Source: Acarospora socialis
Lineage: Eukaryota; Ascomycota; Lecanoromycetes; Acarosporales; Acarosporaceae
Direction of reading: 5' to 3'
DNA: 64,000 nt
Assembly (NCBI GenBank): GCA_025617375.2
Contig: JAMYGW020000012.1
Coordinates: 434,001 to 498,000 of the forward strand
Shown here: piece after piece, positions 22,990-34,515 of the stretch
Position numbering within the stretch: the stretch's first letter is position 1
How the letters are laid out: every line of letters begins with the position of its first letter
Notes under the pieces: model-generated
Databases searched by the model: none
What the model was told of the DNA's origin: nothing
The model's input: only the letters and a program-made list of their open reading frames with translations
Translations under genes and position numbers: made by a program

Positions 22990-23311
22990 GGCTGGGATCG
23001 TGGTGCGTTGCTGGTTTGCCGGTGCGGGGACTGATCTGGTGGAGTTGGGAAGGGTTGTGTGGTGGGCGGTGGCGTTGGATTGGGTCAAGCCTTGGTCGCT
23101 GTCGCATCTGTGCGAATTAGGTGTATGCATGGTCCTCACGAAGTTACGAGGTTATCGCAGCGTGCATTTGAACTTTTGAGCCTGTATTATCCTCTATTTG
23201 AGACGAATGCTGTAAGTTCCCGACCCTAAATCCCCTCTTGAGAACTCCAGCCCCATTTTGCTCGTAAGTTCATCAACTCATGTGGTGAAGACAATAGAAA
23301 TGCTGTCCTGT
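22990..23311. other. Convergent 3' spacer
   Basis: The spacer lies between the small-protein stop and the MFS transporter stop. Nothing specific is seen. Confidence 0.5.
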
Positions 23312-25282
23312 TCAAGGCTTTTCTTTCTCGCCCATTTCTTCTCTCGAGTACTCCTTGTACTCTCCACCACCATCGCTCTTTTGCATCGCACTTTTCCGTT
23401 GCAGTAGTTCCTGACAAAACTTTGAACGCGCCCTAATCCGATCTCCGTACTTGAGAAAGGCGAAGGGAATAATCGTCATCCCAAGACTGATGAATCCCAG
23501 GAGACTGCTTGCCCAGCTAACACCGAGCCGGTCATACATGGGCTTTGCCGCCAGCGGTAGCAGCGCCCCAAGGATTGACCGGGAGAAGCTCGCCGCCGCA
23601 AGTGCAGATGCCGCGTAGATCTGATAGGCATCGGCCAAGTAGTTGATCAACGCCATGAAAATGAGTAAGAAGCCAACGCCGAATGGCAGACCAGCGAGCG
23701 TAGGTACAATCCAATGAATATGAGGTGACGCTGTCCAACCGAGCCAGAAGAGAGATATGATGTATAGTGGACCCCCAATGCAAGCGAGAGGAAGCCGGCG
23801 GTATTCTTCTATACTGGACCAGGGAGCGTTACGAGCTTTAGCTCGCTGGAGGATAGAGTCGTAATAGATTAGGATTCCGCACGCAAAGACTGCCCCTACG
23901 CCGACTAGAAGTGGAGACGTCAGAGATGAATAAAATACATGCGGAGAGATGGACATACTAGGGATGAATGGGAGACCAGAAACGCCGGGACTCATGCGGT
24001 AGATACCTGCCAGAGTAAGCATTGATGTTCGTCCGATAAGTATGCTGAAATAGCTCACCCTGAAAAATTATAGGGTATGCTTCAAAGAACATGTAAAAGA
24101 TCGCATAAGCAAGGGAAAGGTACAGACAGCTGAACAGAACAATGGCTTCGAACAGTAGCATGCGGATCGGTCTCATAAGAGTGACAGTCACCATCTGCTT
24201 CGCTCCCTTCTTTTCGAGCTCAATAGGCGCAACGATGTTTGGATCCCCTGTAGCCTTCCGCATCTGCTGAGCGTACTTCTTAAGGATGACTGGTCCGTAG
24301 GTTTCTGGAAGGAACAGCACAGGGATAACAGACACACCGGCAATGATGAAACCGATCCAGAAGGTCCACCTCCAGCTGAGCACAGAGATGTAGCCCGAAA
24401 TGATCGGTCCTAGTAGCGGACCGAAGGTCGTGGCCTTGAAACATTAGCAGGTTCGAGTTGGGAAAGCAGCACAAGAGCGTACCGCCATGAACAAAGCCAT
24501 CGCTCGTCCTCTTGTCACAGGGTCAGAGAAGATGTCTGCGTAAAGTCCACCGACAACAGATACTGGACATGAGGCGCCGATACCCACGAGGAGTCTGAAG
24601 ACCAGTAATGTAGGCCAGTTCGGCGCCAGAGCACAAGCCATCGTAAATATCGTGTACGAGCAAAATGTTGCGGTCATTATCTTCTTCCTTCCATATGTCT
24701 CACTTAACGGTCCGAAGAGCAAAGGGCCGAGGACGTAGCCAACAAGATACATGGAGATGGGCAGAACGAGCTGCGGTTCATTGGTGATATGGAAGTATAG
24801 GGCGATAAACCGTATGGCGCCGCTGGGTAGAGCTGAGCCGAGCGTGCTGTTGATCACAGTCACGATGCCGACAAGGACGACAATGGACTTTTTACGCTGC
24901 ACAAAGGCGTCAGCCGGGGCAGGTCAAAGCAAATATCAGCCTTACATACCGTCGACCAATTGAAGGGGTTCTCCGGATCTCCCTGACCAAAGCAAATGAT
25001 TCTTTTGGAGTTGGGAGAGGACGCTCCGAATGGCGGCGCGCTCTCTGGTACCTTCACCTCCTTTCTCTCGTGTACAGTGTCTTTCTGGACTAGCGGTTGC
25101 TTTCCTTGATCGGCCTGCGTCAGGTCGGGGAGGGCACACCCTGGTAGAGTCAGGGTTTGAGTGAGTGAGTTGACAGTGGGGATGGGCATACGAGGCATCA
25201 TTGAGTCCAGAGTAGGACTTGTGTCGGTTTGGATCTCCTTCAGAAACGCTTCCCGAGAAGCTGTCTCTTGTGGACTCCCCAT
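23312..25282 (-). CDS. MFS transporter, DHA1 (drug:H+/polyamine-type) family
   Basis: Four exons on the minus strand (25282-24950, 24896-24483, 24434-24059, 24006-23312) give 605 residues. A cytosolic N-terminus of about 110 residues ends in the family signature DPENPFNWST just before the first membrane span. The loop 2-3 motif appears as GPLLFGPLSETYGRKKIM. The segment LFRLLVGIGASCPVSVVGG corresponds to span 4, and LPETYGPVILKKYA after span 6 is typical of the Tpo1/Flu1-like DHA1 group. About 12 hydrophobic segments are present. It should be a plasma-membrane proton antiporter exporting drugs, polyamines or a metabolite. Its closeness to the FAD monooxygenase suggests export of a modified aromatic compound, which is only inference. 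Confidence 0.9.
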
Positions 25283-25774
25283 TATCGACAGCCCTGGATC
25301 GCCTCGCTATATCAATCATTAGTTATTGTGAAGGCGGTGACCCCTCTAAAAGTAGGCCTGATATGAATAATTGTCGTGCGAGTCATTGTTGGGGATAGGA
25401 TATTTTCTCGACAATTGCGAGACCGCGGCGATAAACTGGGAGATCTCTCACCGGCTATGACGGCTTTGTGCGGTGATCTGCAATGCGAGTCAACGACCAA
25501 GCTAAGGCTAATGAGATTCGACCGACGTTAAAAAGGTCAAACGGGCATTCGGCGTAAAGACCACCGATAAGGCGCAACACTTGAATGTCGTCTCAAGTAC
25601 AGAAGAGCATTGAGATGGGGTTGAGGTAAAGCAACGCAGATGCATTTCGGCTATCAGCTTCAGTTTTTGTCCAGTCGCCGATGGCCTATGTGTGAATCAA
25701 AGGCAACCCCTCCGTGTTATGGAGCGCTGTGAATGACTGCCGCACATATGCCAAACAGTCCATTGCAATATGAG
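25283..25774. other. Spacer, MFS promoter
   Basis: Both flanking genes are on the minus strand, so this is the transporter promoter plus the prefoldin 3' region. No further gene is seen. Confidence 0.5.
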
Positions 25775-26342
25775 TTATGTTTCAAGATTTATACTCCTCC
25801 CAAAGCGTGCATAGAGTGCAACCTTGAGTTGCTGCATCTCCTCTCGAATCCCACTTAGCTTCTCTTCGAGCGCCGAGACCTCCTCGTCAATCGTTTCTGT
25901 GGAGGAGGAGAGCATGGACTGCACCTCCGGTAGAGGCAGGGAGATGAAAGAGTCTCCAATCTTGTATCTGGGAATACGGTCAGTTAGGAAGAAGCTGGCC
26001 ACGGTAGGAACAGAGCCATGTACGGTATTAAGTCATCCTCATCGGCCAACTCCAGCTCGTTGGAGACTTCGTCAAGATCCTCCTTGTCTTTCTGTCCGTC
26101 GAGTTAGAAATACGCGTACGTCAAGCGTTGACATTCCCTACATGTTTCGCCTTAAGCTCCTCCTCGATGATGGATTCCCGTTGATGGAGCCGGCTGAACC
26201 TGTTGATCTTGTCCTGATCTTCCCGACGCACCTCTGTCTCGTCGCTCCCGGTAGCGACCTCGTCGTCCCTTGAAAGCTGTACAGCTAGTCAGCAATGAAA
26301 GGAGAAGAGCGTAGGTGGAGAACATACCATGCGCCGTTGCAT
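25775..26342 (-). CDS. GIM3: Prefoldin subunit 4
   Basis: Four exons on the minus strand (26342-26328, 26276-26142, 26091-26024, 25967-25775) give 136 residues, normal for the subunit. Prefoldin is a heterohexameric chaperone that hands nascent actin and tubulin to CCT. Landmarks are VRREDQDKINRFSRLHQRE, the acidic NELELADEDD, LIPYKIGDSFISLPLPEVQ and the coiled-coil C-terminal helix ending LKVALYARFGRSINLE. The start MQRRM is a five-codon exon. The frame stays open upstream of it for another 86 codons, but that extension has no prefoldin similarity, so the internal ATG at 26340-26342 was chosen. All introns are about 50 bases with GT-AG ends. Confidence 0.93.
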
Positions 26343-26763
26343 CTTACCCTGATGTTGATATATTGCATCTGATTGCCGCAGAACTGATCTCAATTCGCTT
26401 ACATAATAATTTGATTGCACAAAATCTAGTCCGAATATAGTTAGTGTGACAAGGCATTCATCCACAACCAGGGCATCCTTGAGCCCTATCACGCTACGCA
26501 TACACGGTTTTGGGTCACTCTTTATTGCTATTACTAGACCCCAATCTTTATGGATGACGGACTCCCAAAGTTCGTTGTATAAGTGTTCGCGAAATTCCAT
26601 CTCTAGCTAGTCATACCGTCCGGAGTCCTTCATATAGGACAAAACTGTAGTCTCACGTTTGATATTTCGCCTTGTTGAAGCAACGAAGTGCCCCAGGATG
26701 ATATCTTAGCATTAGTTCATGACTAAGTTTGTAGAAAACATATCCCAGTGGCCCCTATCCGCC
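26343..26763. other. Spacer, prefoldin promoter
   Basis: The spacer holds the presumed prefoldin promoter and the metallophosphoesterase 3' region. An in-frame open stretch extends the first prefoldin exon upstream to about 26600 but shows no conserved content. Confidence 0.5.
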
Positions 26764-29080
26764 CTACTCCGCAGCCCCAACCCCTACACCAGCCGGACAG
26801 TTCGTAATATTCGCCTGCCATGCAATCTTCGCATACGCCGGTAAGTAGCTATTAGTCGTAGAGCTAGACGGTAGATAATAGCTCACGTCAGCGGTGGTAT
26901 AGGAGGCTCCAACGCTCTTCAACGCAGACAGGACGTCTGGCGCAATGTAGTCCAAGAAGACGAGATCCACGGCTTTAGGTTCACTCTTGTCGGCAGGGAA
27001 GGAGGCGTTGGCTTGCAAGTATTGTGGTTGCGGGTAGTATGGTATCTTCGAATGAGGAGTGTCATCTCCCGTTCCGACACCGAAGTCGTCCTTGGTCACG
27101 TAGCCAGGAGTGAGTGTTGACGTCTGTCGGCGAATTATGCCGTGGTCGGAGCGGGCTTGCAAATCCGTAATGGTACCAATGGTAGGATCAACACAGCTGT
27201 CTCGTGGAAAGGTTGCGAAGTCCTTGTCACTTGGAAAGAGACCACGCTTCTTGGTATCGGGGGCGTTGTTCAGGATGTCAAGAACACGGCTGGCGCTAGT
27301 ATAGGGCACCTCTTGAAGATATTGAAAGGCGTCTTTAAACGGACTCACGATGAATGAATCGTCGTAGGTGAAAGGTCCTTTCACCAGATCGAAGCGAATA
27401 GATCCAGTGTTGATAAGAATAAGACGTGGTGTATCTGCCCGAGACTGGTTGACCACCACCGTTGACAACGCTATAGGAAGTAACCGAAATATATTACCCT
27501 CCGCACCGAACGGCTTGCAAGATTGACAGTACGTTGCAGGAGCACAACCATAGACAGCTGTAAGGTTGAGCTGTTTGCGGGCGGTGGTGATCTCGGTAGT
27601 AACCCGTTCGCCGCTATTGGAATCGAAGGTTTTATCTGCGTTTTGCGAACCGGTTGCGTGATATGCAAAAGTCACTCGGTTCCAATCGAGGTAGCGTCGA
27701 CTGTAGAGTATGGACGGTGACGAGGAACTTCTTTTCGTCGTGCCTGTAGCGGCCACTGATGATGCACTAGCTGAGCCAGTCGATGTTGCAACCTTGACGG
27801 CTCTCATGGTAGGATTAGGGACGCCCCGAGGGTTCACGTTGCCTTTGAAGGTCGTGGAATTGATGCCGCTCATGGAGACCCATCCAAGGGTCTCGCAGTA
27901 GCGACCTGCAACGAGTCAGTTACAGTAATCTGCAGAGAAAGCTTACGTGCGTCCTTTCCGGGCCCGGGGTATGCCACGACATTAGGATTGGCTTACCACT
28001 CTCGATACCAGTGCTGATTCCGTCGAATACCACAAAATCCCGAATATGGGTATGACCCCCAAACCATTGAATCGGAATGTCTGGGCGAAGGCCTCGAATC
28101 GTCTTGTATATCGTCCCAAAGGTACTCCCGCCAGCGGTGGGTCTGGTAGGGTTATGTCCGGTGACAACAAAAAGATCAATCGGGTCTTTGTAATTGACGG
28201 CGTCTAAGAACCACGACTCTTTGATGAGCTCGGCGGCTTTGATCACCTTGCTTACGTTACTATTTCCCTTGAAATCATACAAGACACCAAAGGCCATGAT
28301 ACGGAGTCCTCCAGTCGTATGTCAGCATATCTCTGTTTATGGTCTTGGGCAGTTGGGGGAGTACCGTGAGCGGTTGTGAAATACCGGTATCTGGCACCAA
28401 TGTACTCGAAATTCCCTGTCGTCGGGTTGAGGATCTGAACATTGCTGGTAAGGTACCTCTCGCCGTAGACTTTGCTAAATTGGCTGAACGTCTCGTACGC
28501 AATATCCGTGACATAGAGCTCGTGATTACCTGCGAAAACCATTCTGTTACCCTCTCCTCTTCAACAATAGCAACGTAAATAGCGTACCGATCGTGAGAAG
28601 GTCATAATCGACGTTCTCGAAAATCGCATTCGAAATGTTCCCGTTCGGAGTGGTGGCATCACTGAGTCCGGCACCGTCATGCAGGTCACCTATCCGCCCT
28701 CAATTCAGTGGCAGTTCTCGGGACAAGTCCTCTAACTACTTGCTCCCCTCACCCGTATCGACCAATAGCAGATCCACTCCCAGACGCTCAGCTTTTTGCC
28801 TCATATGCCTCGTGAAGCTGACAAAGTCCCCCCAGTCCGCTCCATAATTCTGTTCTTTCAGATGACCTTCAAGCCAACCGTGCGTGTCAGTGGTGTGAAG
28901 GAAGTTGATCTGACCCCACTCCAGGGGCCCTCGAGGTCCTACGGTAGCACCCTGCGCGTCAGGCTGCATGCGCCGCACATTGCGAGTATGGACGACATTG
29001 TTCTGAGGGCCGTAGCAAGACTCGCAGGCTAACGTCACCGCTGCGCTGGCCAGCGATGCGCACAGGATAGAAATCAGCAT
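26764..29080 (-). CDS. Secreted metallophosphoesterase / 5'-nucleotidase-like protein
   Basis: Five exons on the minus strand (29080-28753, 28689-28588, 28529-28365, 28308-27997, 27905-26764) encode 682 residues. All five phases agree and four introns fall in similar phase. A signal peptide ([18 protein letters not shown]) precedes the calcineurin-like fold. Metal ligands are visible in [13 protein letters not shown] (D-x-H), VDTGDLHDG (GD), TIGNHELY (GNHE) and, later, [10 protein letters not shown] and [10 protein letters not shown]. The C-terminal half contains NTGSIRFDL, which resembles the 5'-nucleotidase C-terminal domain, plus potential N-glycosylation sites. It probably hydrolyses phosphate esters or nucleotides outside the plasma membrane or in the vacuole, as inferred for the YHR202W-like fungal group. 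The substrate is not evident. Confidence 0.88.
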
Positions 29081-30783
29081 GACAGAACAGCAAGCAAGAC
29101 GGTGAGCCTGCTTGACTGACGATAAGGATCAGTACTCAAAGAAGATTAAAGAAACCTCTTGCATTTTAAATACCAATGCAAGACGGAGGAGATTCATAAG
29201 AAATAGTTTCCATGACACGGGAGCTCCTCAGCAACGTGCATCGGAGGATGTCTGCAGAGGTGCTCATGATCCGTATCTCGCAGTGCCAATCGCAATCACC
29301 ACGTGCCTCAACCCGGCCGGAGAACAGGTAACATGTCAGGCACGGCATACATTGTAGTACGGCCTTATTTCCTTTTGCAGAGAAGCAGTGTTATGACCTT
29401 CTACTCCAGGCTTGACGGCATGATGCAGTAATTGAACTTATCTGATTTGTTCCTCGTGAGTTCGTGGGGTATGATGTCGTGGGTACCAATCGGAAGGCCG
29501 CACCTGAGCCACGTTTTTTTGCGCCACAGGAAGAGATTCATGCTCCGCCCGGCTTCAAGGGTGTGAGTGCCTACCTTGGGTAAGTAGTGATCGCCTTGAA
29601 AAGCAAGACTCGAGTTGTTATTCTGCCTGACAGCATATATGTGCTGCTTAACAAAGCAAACTTAGTGGTACTGATTTCGTCTCCCCTTTGGACCAAAGAC
29701 AAAACGGTGACTACCGTTACAGGTAAGATCCTTCACAGCATGCCTAAAAGAGTGTTCAGTTCAGGCCTCCCACGCCTAACCTTAGGGAACGCCTAAGCCT
29801 GCCACTAAGCCAGTAAAGCTCATACATAATTTATACCTATGGTTCCAGGTCGTACTATGGTAATTAATAATGAATGCCGTTGTGCACCAAGACAATATAT
29901 AGGTAAAGTTACCCCCCAAGTCTAGGCCTATCTTGTAGAATGAATTTCTTTTCATTCTTGACAGTTTTGTGGAGACCTCCATGTAACATAATCAGCATTT
30001 TCCTCAAGAATCACATTTGTTGATGTCTTAATGTTTTGGAGTGCGCCATGGAACTATTAGCATTAATATATGACTAGAACTATAGCGGGTCAAGTCCGGC
30101 ATGAATGGTGTTTGAAAGTCACTTCACTCAACAATCAGCCTTCGAAATCACATCTTGACTTACATTCAGGGACGATCTCATATTCAAATTTAACGGATAT
30201 GTAATGGACAAGTAAGTTTCATCTGTGGTACCTACTCGGTGCCGTTCTTGGGGGCCCATCGCTACTATTCCCAATCACACATGTAAGGGTTTAGATCGAT
30301 TGGATATCATTGCAGGTCGTGGTCGACCACTCATGTATGCTGATGAGGCGTCCTTCAGTTCTAAGCTCTGCAATTGTTCGAACCTATATGCATCGAAACA
30401 ACAACCATTTGCCCTCGATCTTGGATCCCGAAGGAAAATAGTGAACAAGTATAATGCTCCGATAGACAGTCGATGCCGCACTTTATCCAGGAATTATAAA
30501 CCTGTCTGCACGAAGTGCCAGTTCCAAACCCCGAGATGAAGCCAATATTATATGTATATACTGCGTGCAATCCAACCACTATCTCTTACCAACCCATGAC
30601 CGCTAAATCTATGCAAAATAAAGAGAAGCCACCGACAATCGAGAACATAAACGATCTATCTGGCTGATTCTACACCCAGCCATTCCTGAAGTTTTCATTG
30701 ATGAACCTTCTGCATACACGAGATATGCGTCAAGCTCGCTACCATGCTCCTTGTCATCATCGACCGGGCATCGGACAATCGAA
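29081..30783. other. Spacer with MITE copy 2
   Basis: This is AT-richer intergenic DNA. One 243-base inverted-repeat element (29840-30082) is listed separately. No protein gene could be supported; frames up to about 104 codons have no features. Confidence 0.6.
29840..30082 (+). mobile_element. MITE copy 2 (243 bp)
   Basis: The left end TGGTTCCAGGTCGTA and right end TGACTAGAACTA form imperfect terminal inverted repeats of the same family as the element at 19685-19933. TA lies on each side (29838-29839 and 30083-30084). Shared internal blocks with copy 1 include CCTCCATGTAACATA and GTTTTGGAGTGC. The left terminus carries a small insertion of about a dozen bases. It is diverged and non-coding. 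Confidence 0.75.
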
Positions 30784-31709
30784 CTAGGCGCCGTGTTCGT
30801 AAGACTGGACCGAGCTATCTTGCCCTGGATTAGCAGATTCGTAGTCCCATAGCTTGACGAATCGGTAGTATCCAGATGCCAAGAGAGCGCCGAGGAAGGG
30901 TCCGAGCCAGTAAATCCAGTGGTAGTGTGGGAAGTCGTGGGTGACGACAGAGGGCCCGAATGATCGGGTTGGGTTGAGAGACCCGCCGGTAAAGTACACA
31001 CCTGTCCGTGATCTTAGTAAACAAAACTCGTGTAGTAGATACAGGATGAGAGATTTACCAGTAAGCTCGGCAACGAACAAGGACAGGCCAATGCCAATTG
31101 GTGCCAAGAAGGTTGCTTTTGTTTTCTCCGCCGCCAGCATCAGTACAGTGATGATCAGTTCAGCGGTCAGGAACATCTCAATGAACAGGCCTTGGGCGAC
31201 CGAGGTGCCGTTGTTGAGAACGGTCAAGACTGCAAGCGGCCCTGGGAATAGGGCCGAGACGACTGCAGAAGCGACGATGCCCGAGATCATTTGCGCGACG
31301 AAAAGGAATCCTCCTCTGATCCATGGGAGCGTTCCACTGAGGCACATCCCCAGAGTCACCTAAGCCACGTTTGTTAGTACACAGAGGATATTGCGCCTAA
31401 GCTGATTCTCGAACCACATACCGCTGGATTGAACAAGCCACCGCTGATCCGGTAGAAAGCCCATGCCGTGACACCCAAGGAGAAGCCGAAAGACAGAGCA
31501 ATGAACAGCAGTTGGCTGGGGTTGGGTGATTCGGCCGGAGTGATGATATTGGCCACTTGGGTACCACCAAAGGAGAAGAAGAGAAAGAGAAAAGTTCCAA
31601 CGAATTCGCCAGATGCGGCGACAAAGTGCTTCCGTAGCTCATCGCCAGACCAGTTGGAGTCTGAGAACGGAGTGCCAGTGGCTTCACTGTGTTTGGAGAA
31701 CATGCCCAT
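30784..31709 (-). CDS. Aquaporin (MIP family), second box NPT
   Basis: Three exons on the minus strand (31709-31422, 31359-31059, 31001-30784) give 268 residues with six predicted membrane spans. The first pore box is intact (GGLFNPAVTLGM, split by intron 1 after the Ala). The second box reads SLNPTRSFGP, so the usual NPA is NPT while the selectivity-filter Arg remains. The segment before it, FTGGSLNPTR, and the short loop without the aquaglyceroporin Asp favour a water-type channel of filamentous fungi over a glycerol facilitator. The protein starts MGMFSKHSEATG and ends with a short hydrophilic tail. Both introns are GT-AG. Transport specificity is inferred only from the motif pattern. Confidence 0.9.
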
Positions 31710-32811
31710 GATTAAAGATATAGAGTATGATTGATCAACAACAAAGAATAAGAATGCCTTAGGGAAGAAACCGTTATAGCCAGCCGTCGGAAAAGGAGGA
31801 TCACTCAGGTTTAGGTGAAATTAACGTTGCTCTAGTAGTATGGCTGTCTATCTTACCTCATCGTGGCGACATTTTCTGCCTTTCAGATTTGGGTAAAGGG
31901 TGCAACCGATTTTTCGCTTTGATGGGGCACTGTTGCTGACTCGACGTAATGAGGCGTTTTTGAACCAGCGAGATTTGAGACAGCAGAGAGTTTGGCCTGG
32001 CTTGTCGATCGTTCGATGCCCATTGGTCTCCCTGCCTTCGTCTAGCCAGATTCGAGATCAACAATCTCGCATACTCCGGTAGCGTTTAGGAGAAAAAAGT
32101 AACTTTCAGCCACCGGTAGTTGGCGCATATTGGGGTTTGATTTTGGAGGCTGACGAGTCTCTCGGAGTTGATCCAGGCGTTGTGGCGTATGAAACCCACC
32201 GGAAAGAATGACGTACACGGCTGTTGCCGTCGCTTGCAAAGAAAAGCACTGGCGCCCAGATATGACACTCAGGCTATTTTACACCAATAAACACTGAATC
32301 TCAACACAACCTGAACTGTTAGAACTGCCACGCACGGAGCAAAGGTGAACAAGGTCTATCCTTACATGTCATTGCGATAGAAACCTGCTTGCCTTACAAA
32401 TTCAAAGCCTCTCACCCTCAACTTGTTTGTACAAGGCGTAAGTCGGTGAAAACGCTGACGATTGGAATAATAATGATACACATGAACACTCCATGCTATG
32501 CCACAAGAGCGGAGGTACGTCCGGGGCGACAGATTTCGAATACCTGATAACATCCAAGTCACTTGAGGCTCCTCAACGCCAACCTCCAGTATAATGATTG
32601 ACCTTCCAAGAGCGATGTAACAAGAAATATGGACCCCTCCTGAAAACGAAAATAGCATGAACGCAAGATGAATATATATGAGATCGAAATGTCGTTGGTT
32701 CGGAACCTGTTGTTGCTGAGGAAGATGAGCGTTGCGCAAAGTCCGACGAAATGGGGATGGAGTTGGTGCAAGCGCCGAGAAAGGGAGAGATCATGGATCC
32801 TGCGTGGAAAG
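31710..32811. other. Spacer, aquaporin promoter side
   Basis: No gene is seen. Frames at 32362-32894 are short, lack motifs and partly overlap the 3' end of the next gene. Confidence 0.5.
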
Positions 32812-34515
32812 CTACTCTGCGTCTTCGGACCGTGGTAGCAAGGCGCCGTCGTGGTCAACGAGCGATCTGTCATGAATCTCGTCTTCGATGACATCTATCA
32901 ATATTGACGACGTGTTCGCAGCCCTTTCGTTCTCTGCGCTCGCCGGTGTCCACTGTGAGGTAGTGTTGTGTTGAGTGGGCGTGGGGCCCCCGCTATCCTC
33001 GTCCGCGTCAACTCCGCCGTCGAGGTTGACCTGAAGGTTTGGGGTTTGTGGGCGCGAGTTGGGCGGACGACGACTGTTATAAGCAGGACCGCTGAGGGAA
33101 ATGGAACTATTGTTGCTGACAGCAGTGGGTGCTTGGCTGAGGCTGCTTGGTGGTCGAACCCTTCCCGCCACACCTTGGCTTGACCCATGCCGTGAATGGC
33201 TGAATCGGTAACCTATACCGACGAAATCCCCTGGGTGTGGCGATCGCTGGCGGCCCTCAGACGATACATCACTCGACAAGCGCCTGGAATCGATTGTGCT
33301 CGAGGTCCGGGAATCTTCTGGCGATTGAACCTCATGTGGGACCCAAGGCGTTTCGATATCTGCTGGGTGCACAGCTCTAAGTTGCCCTTCACCGCTGCTG
33401 CGACTTGCCGTTTCTCTTTGCATGCATTGACAGCCGTCGGTGCAGTGGCACCTTGGTTTCTGCAATGCTTCTGCCCGCAGCTTCTTTTCTCTTCGTCTAC
33501 ATCGGATTCGTTCAAGCTTCTCATTGGCTGCAGTAATCTCTTCCCGCGAGCTCTCGGCTCGGTTCTCATGAGGCTCTCCATGTATCGAGTTGAGTCTTGC
33601 ATTTAGTACCGCCGCGCTACTGCTTCGTTCGTTCAGAGGTTGCTCTGACATTTGCTGTCCATGAGATTGGATGGAGGGATCCACAGTGGTAGGCTTCGAT
33701 GTGGAAGAGACTTCTTTCCTCAAAGTCGCCGCGCTTGCATTTGCCGTGACCTTTGAGGTCCGGTGTTTAGCGAATGGTCCAAAGCCAGTCTTTGTTGGCT
33801 TTCTGATATGGTTCTTAATGCTCTTTACCTTTCGAAGCATTCTGTTTGCATGGTCTTTGATCCTTTTAAACCGCCCGGAAGCAGATAGTACCGTAGCGGT
33901 CTTGTCCGGATGAAGCTCCCCTCGCTCAACTCGTGCTACCGCCGACAATCCTTGACTGGAGTCATTGTTAGGCAACACTGGCGGCTGGTCTTGGGGCAGC
34001 TGTTTTGCTGGCTGTGACTGCTCCCTAGGTGGTGCGCTCCGTTGTGACGGCTCCCTTGAAACACCATTTGAGGGACTCGCTTCGATGATCGTCCTCAGAT
34101 TACTGTCTCTTGGAGACTCCAGAGATCGCACGTCGGTACACCCATGGAACCGTGATGAACTTTCGGCGGCACTTGCTCCACTTTCTCGTCGAGATATTGT
34201 TTCTTGAGAGGCAAGCGTTGTCTGCGTCGAGTTGCCACCGAGACCGAAGAGGGGGTGCTGACAACGAGGGCATTGAAAGCGCTCGTGTTTTCTCCTGTTC
34301 TTGGAGAGCTTTATTGATATTTTGTTCATCCAGTGGTGACATTCGGGGCAGGTACAATGAAGGTAGCTATCGTAAGTGCTAGAATCCGAGGCCTGAGAGC
34401 CGGTTTCGCTAACTGTTGCAGTGAGTCCGTTACCTCTGTTGTAGATCGTTTCCTCAGCTGATGTGGGATTGACCGTGTCGAGGGGGTCATCAGCGTGACG
34501 TAGGGACGCCGACAT
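32812..34515 (-). CDS. Zinc-ribbon-like disordered protein, unknown function
   Basis: This single-exon gene encodes 567 residues. Two CxxC pairs at about residues 53-86 (HCTCPECHHWMN ... RFQCPRCQHPLF) form a probable zinc ribbon. A long low-complexity Ser/Arg/Pro-rich region follows, with basic segments near 220-260. A predicted helix NEKLERIRCRRREKKLRAE leads straight into a second Cys cluster (CHCTDGCQCMQ, about residues 358-368). The C-terminal part is disordered, with an acidic end. I do not recognise a named family; it resembles uncharacterised zinc-ribbon proteins that are widespread in Pezizomycotina. The long open frame and ordered Cys motifs make it a real gene. Confidence 0.75.
   Translation of the reverse strand: MSASLRHADDPLDTVNPTSAEETIYNRGNGLTATVSETGSQASDSSTYDSYLHCTCPECHHWMNKISIKLSKNRRKHERFQCPRCQHPLFGLGGNSTQTTLASQETISRRESGASAAESSSRFHGCTDVRSLESPRDSNLRTIIEASPSNGVSREPSQRSAPPREQSQPAKQLPQDQPPVLPNNDSSQGLSAVARVERGELHPDKTATVLSASGRFKRIKDHANRMLRKVKSIKNHIRKPTKTGFGPFAKHRTSKVTANASAATLRKEVSSTSKPTTVDPSIQSHGQQMSEQPLNERSSSAAVLNARLNSIHGEPHENRAESSREEITAANEKLERIRCRRREKKLRAEALQKPRCHCTDGCQCMQRETASRSSGEGQLRAVHPADIETPWVPHEVQSPEDSRTSSTIDSRRLSSDVSSEGRQRSPHPGDFVGIGYRFSHSRHGSSQGVAGRVRPPSSLSQAPTAVSNNSSISLSGPAYNSRRPPNSRPQTPNLQVNLDGGVDADEDSGGPTPTQHNTTSQWTPASAENERAANTSSILIDVIEDEIHDRSLVDHDGALLPRSEDAE

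Noticed and set aside
22586-23139. Two minus-strand frames of 147-173 codons over the small basic gene
   Set aside because: Arg/Pro/Ser-rich GC shadow composition, whereas the plus-strand spliced frame gives an ordered pattern.
26343-26600. Upstream in-frame extension of prefoldin exon 1
   Set aside because: The added 86 residues have no prefoldin similarity and family members start at MQxRM.
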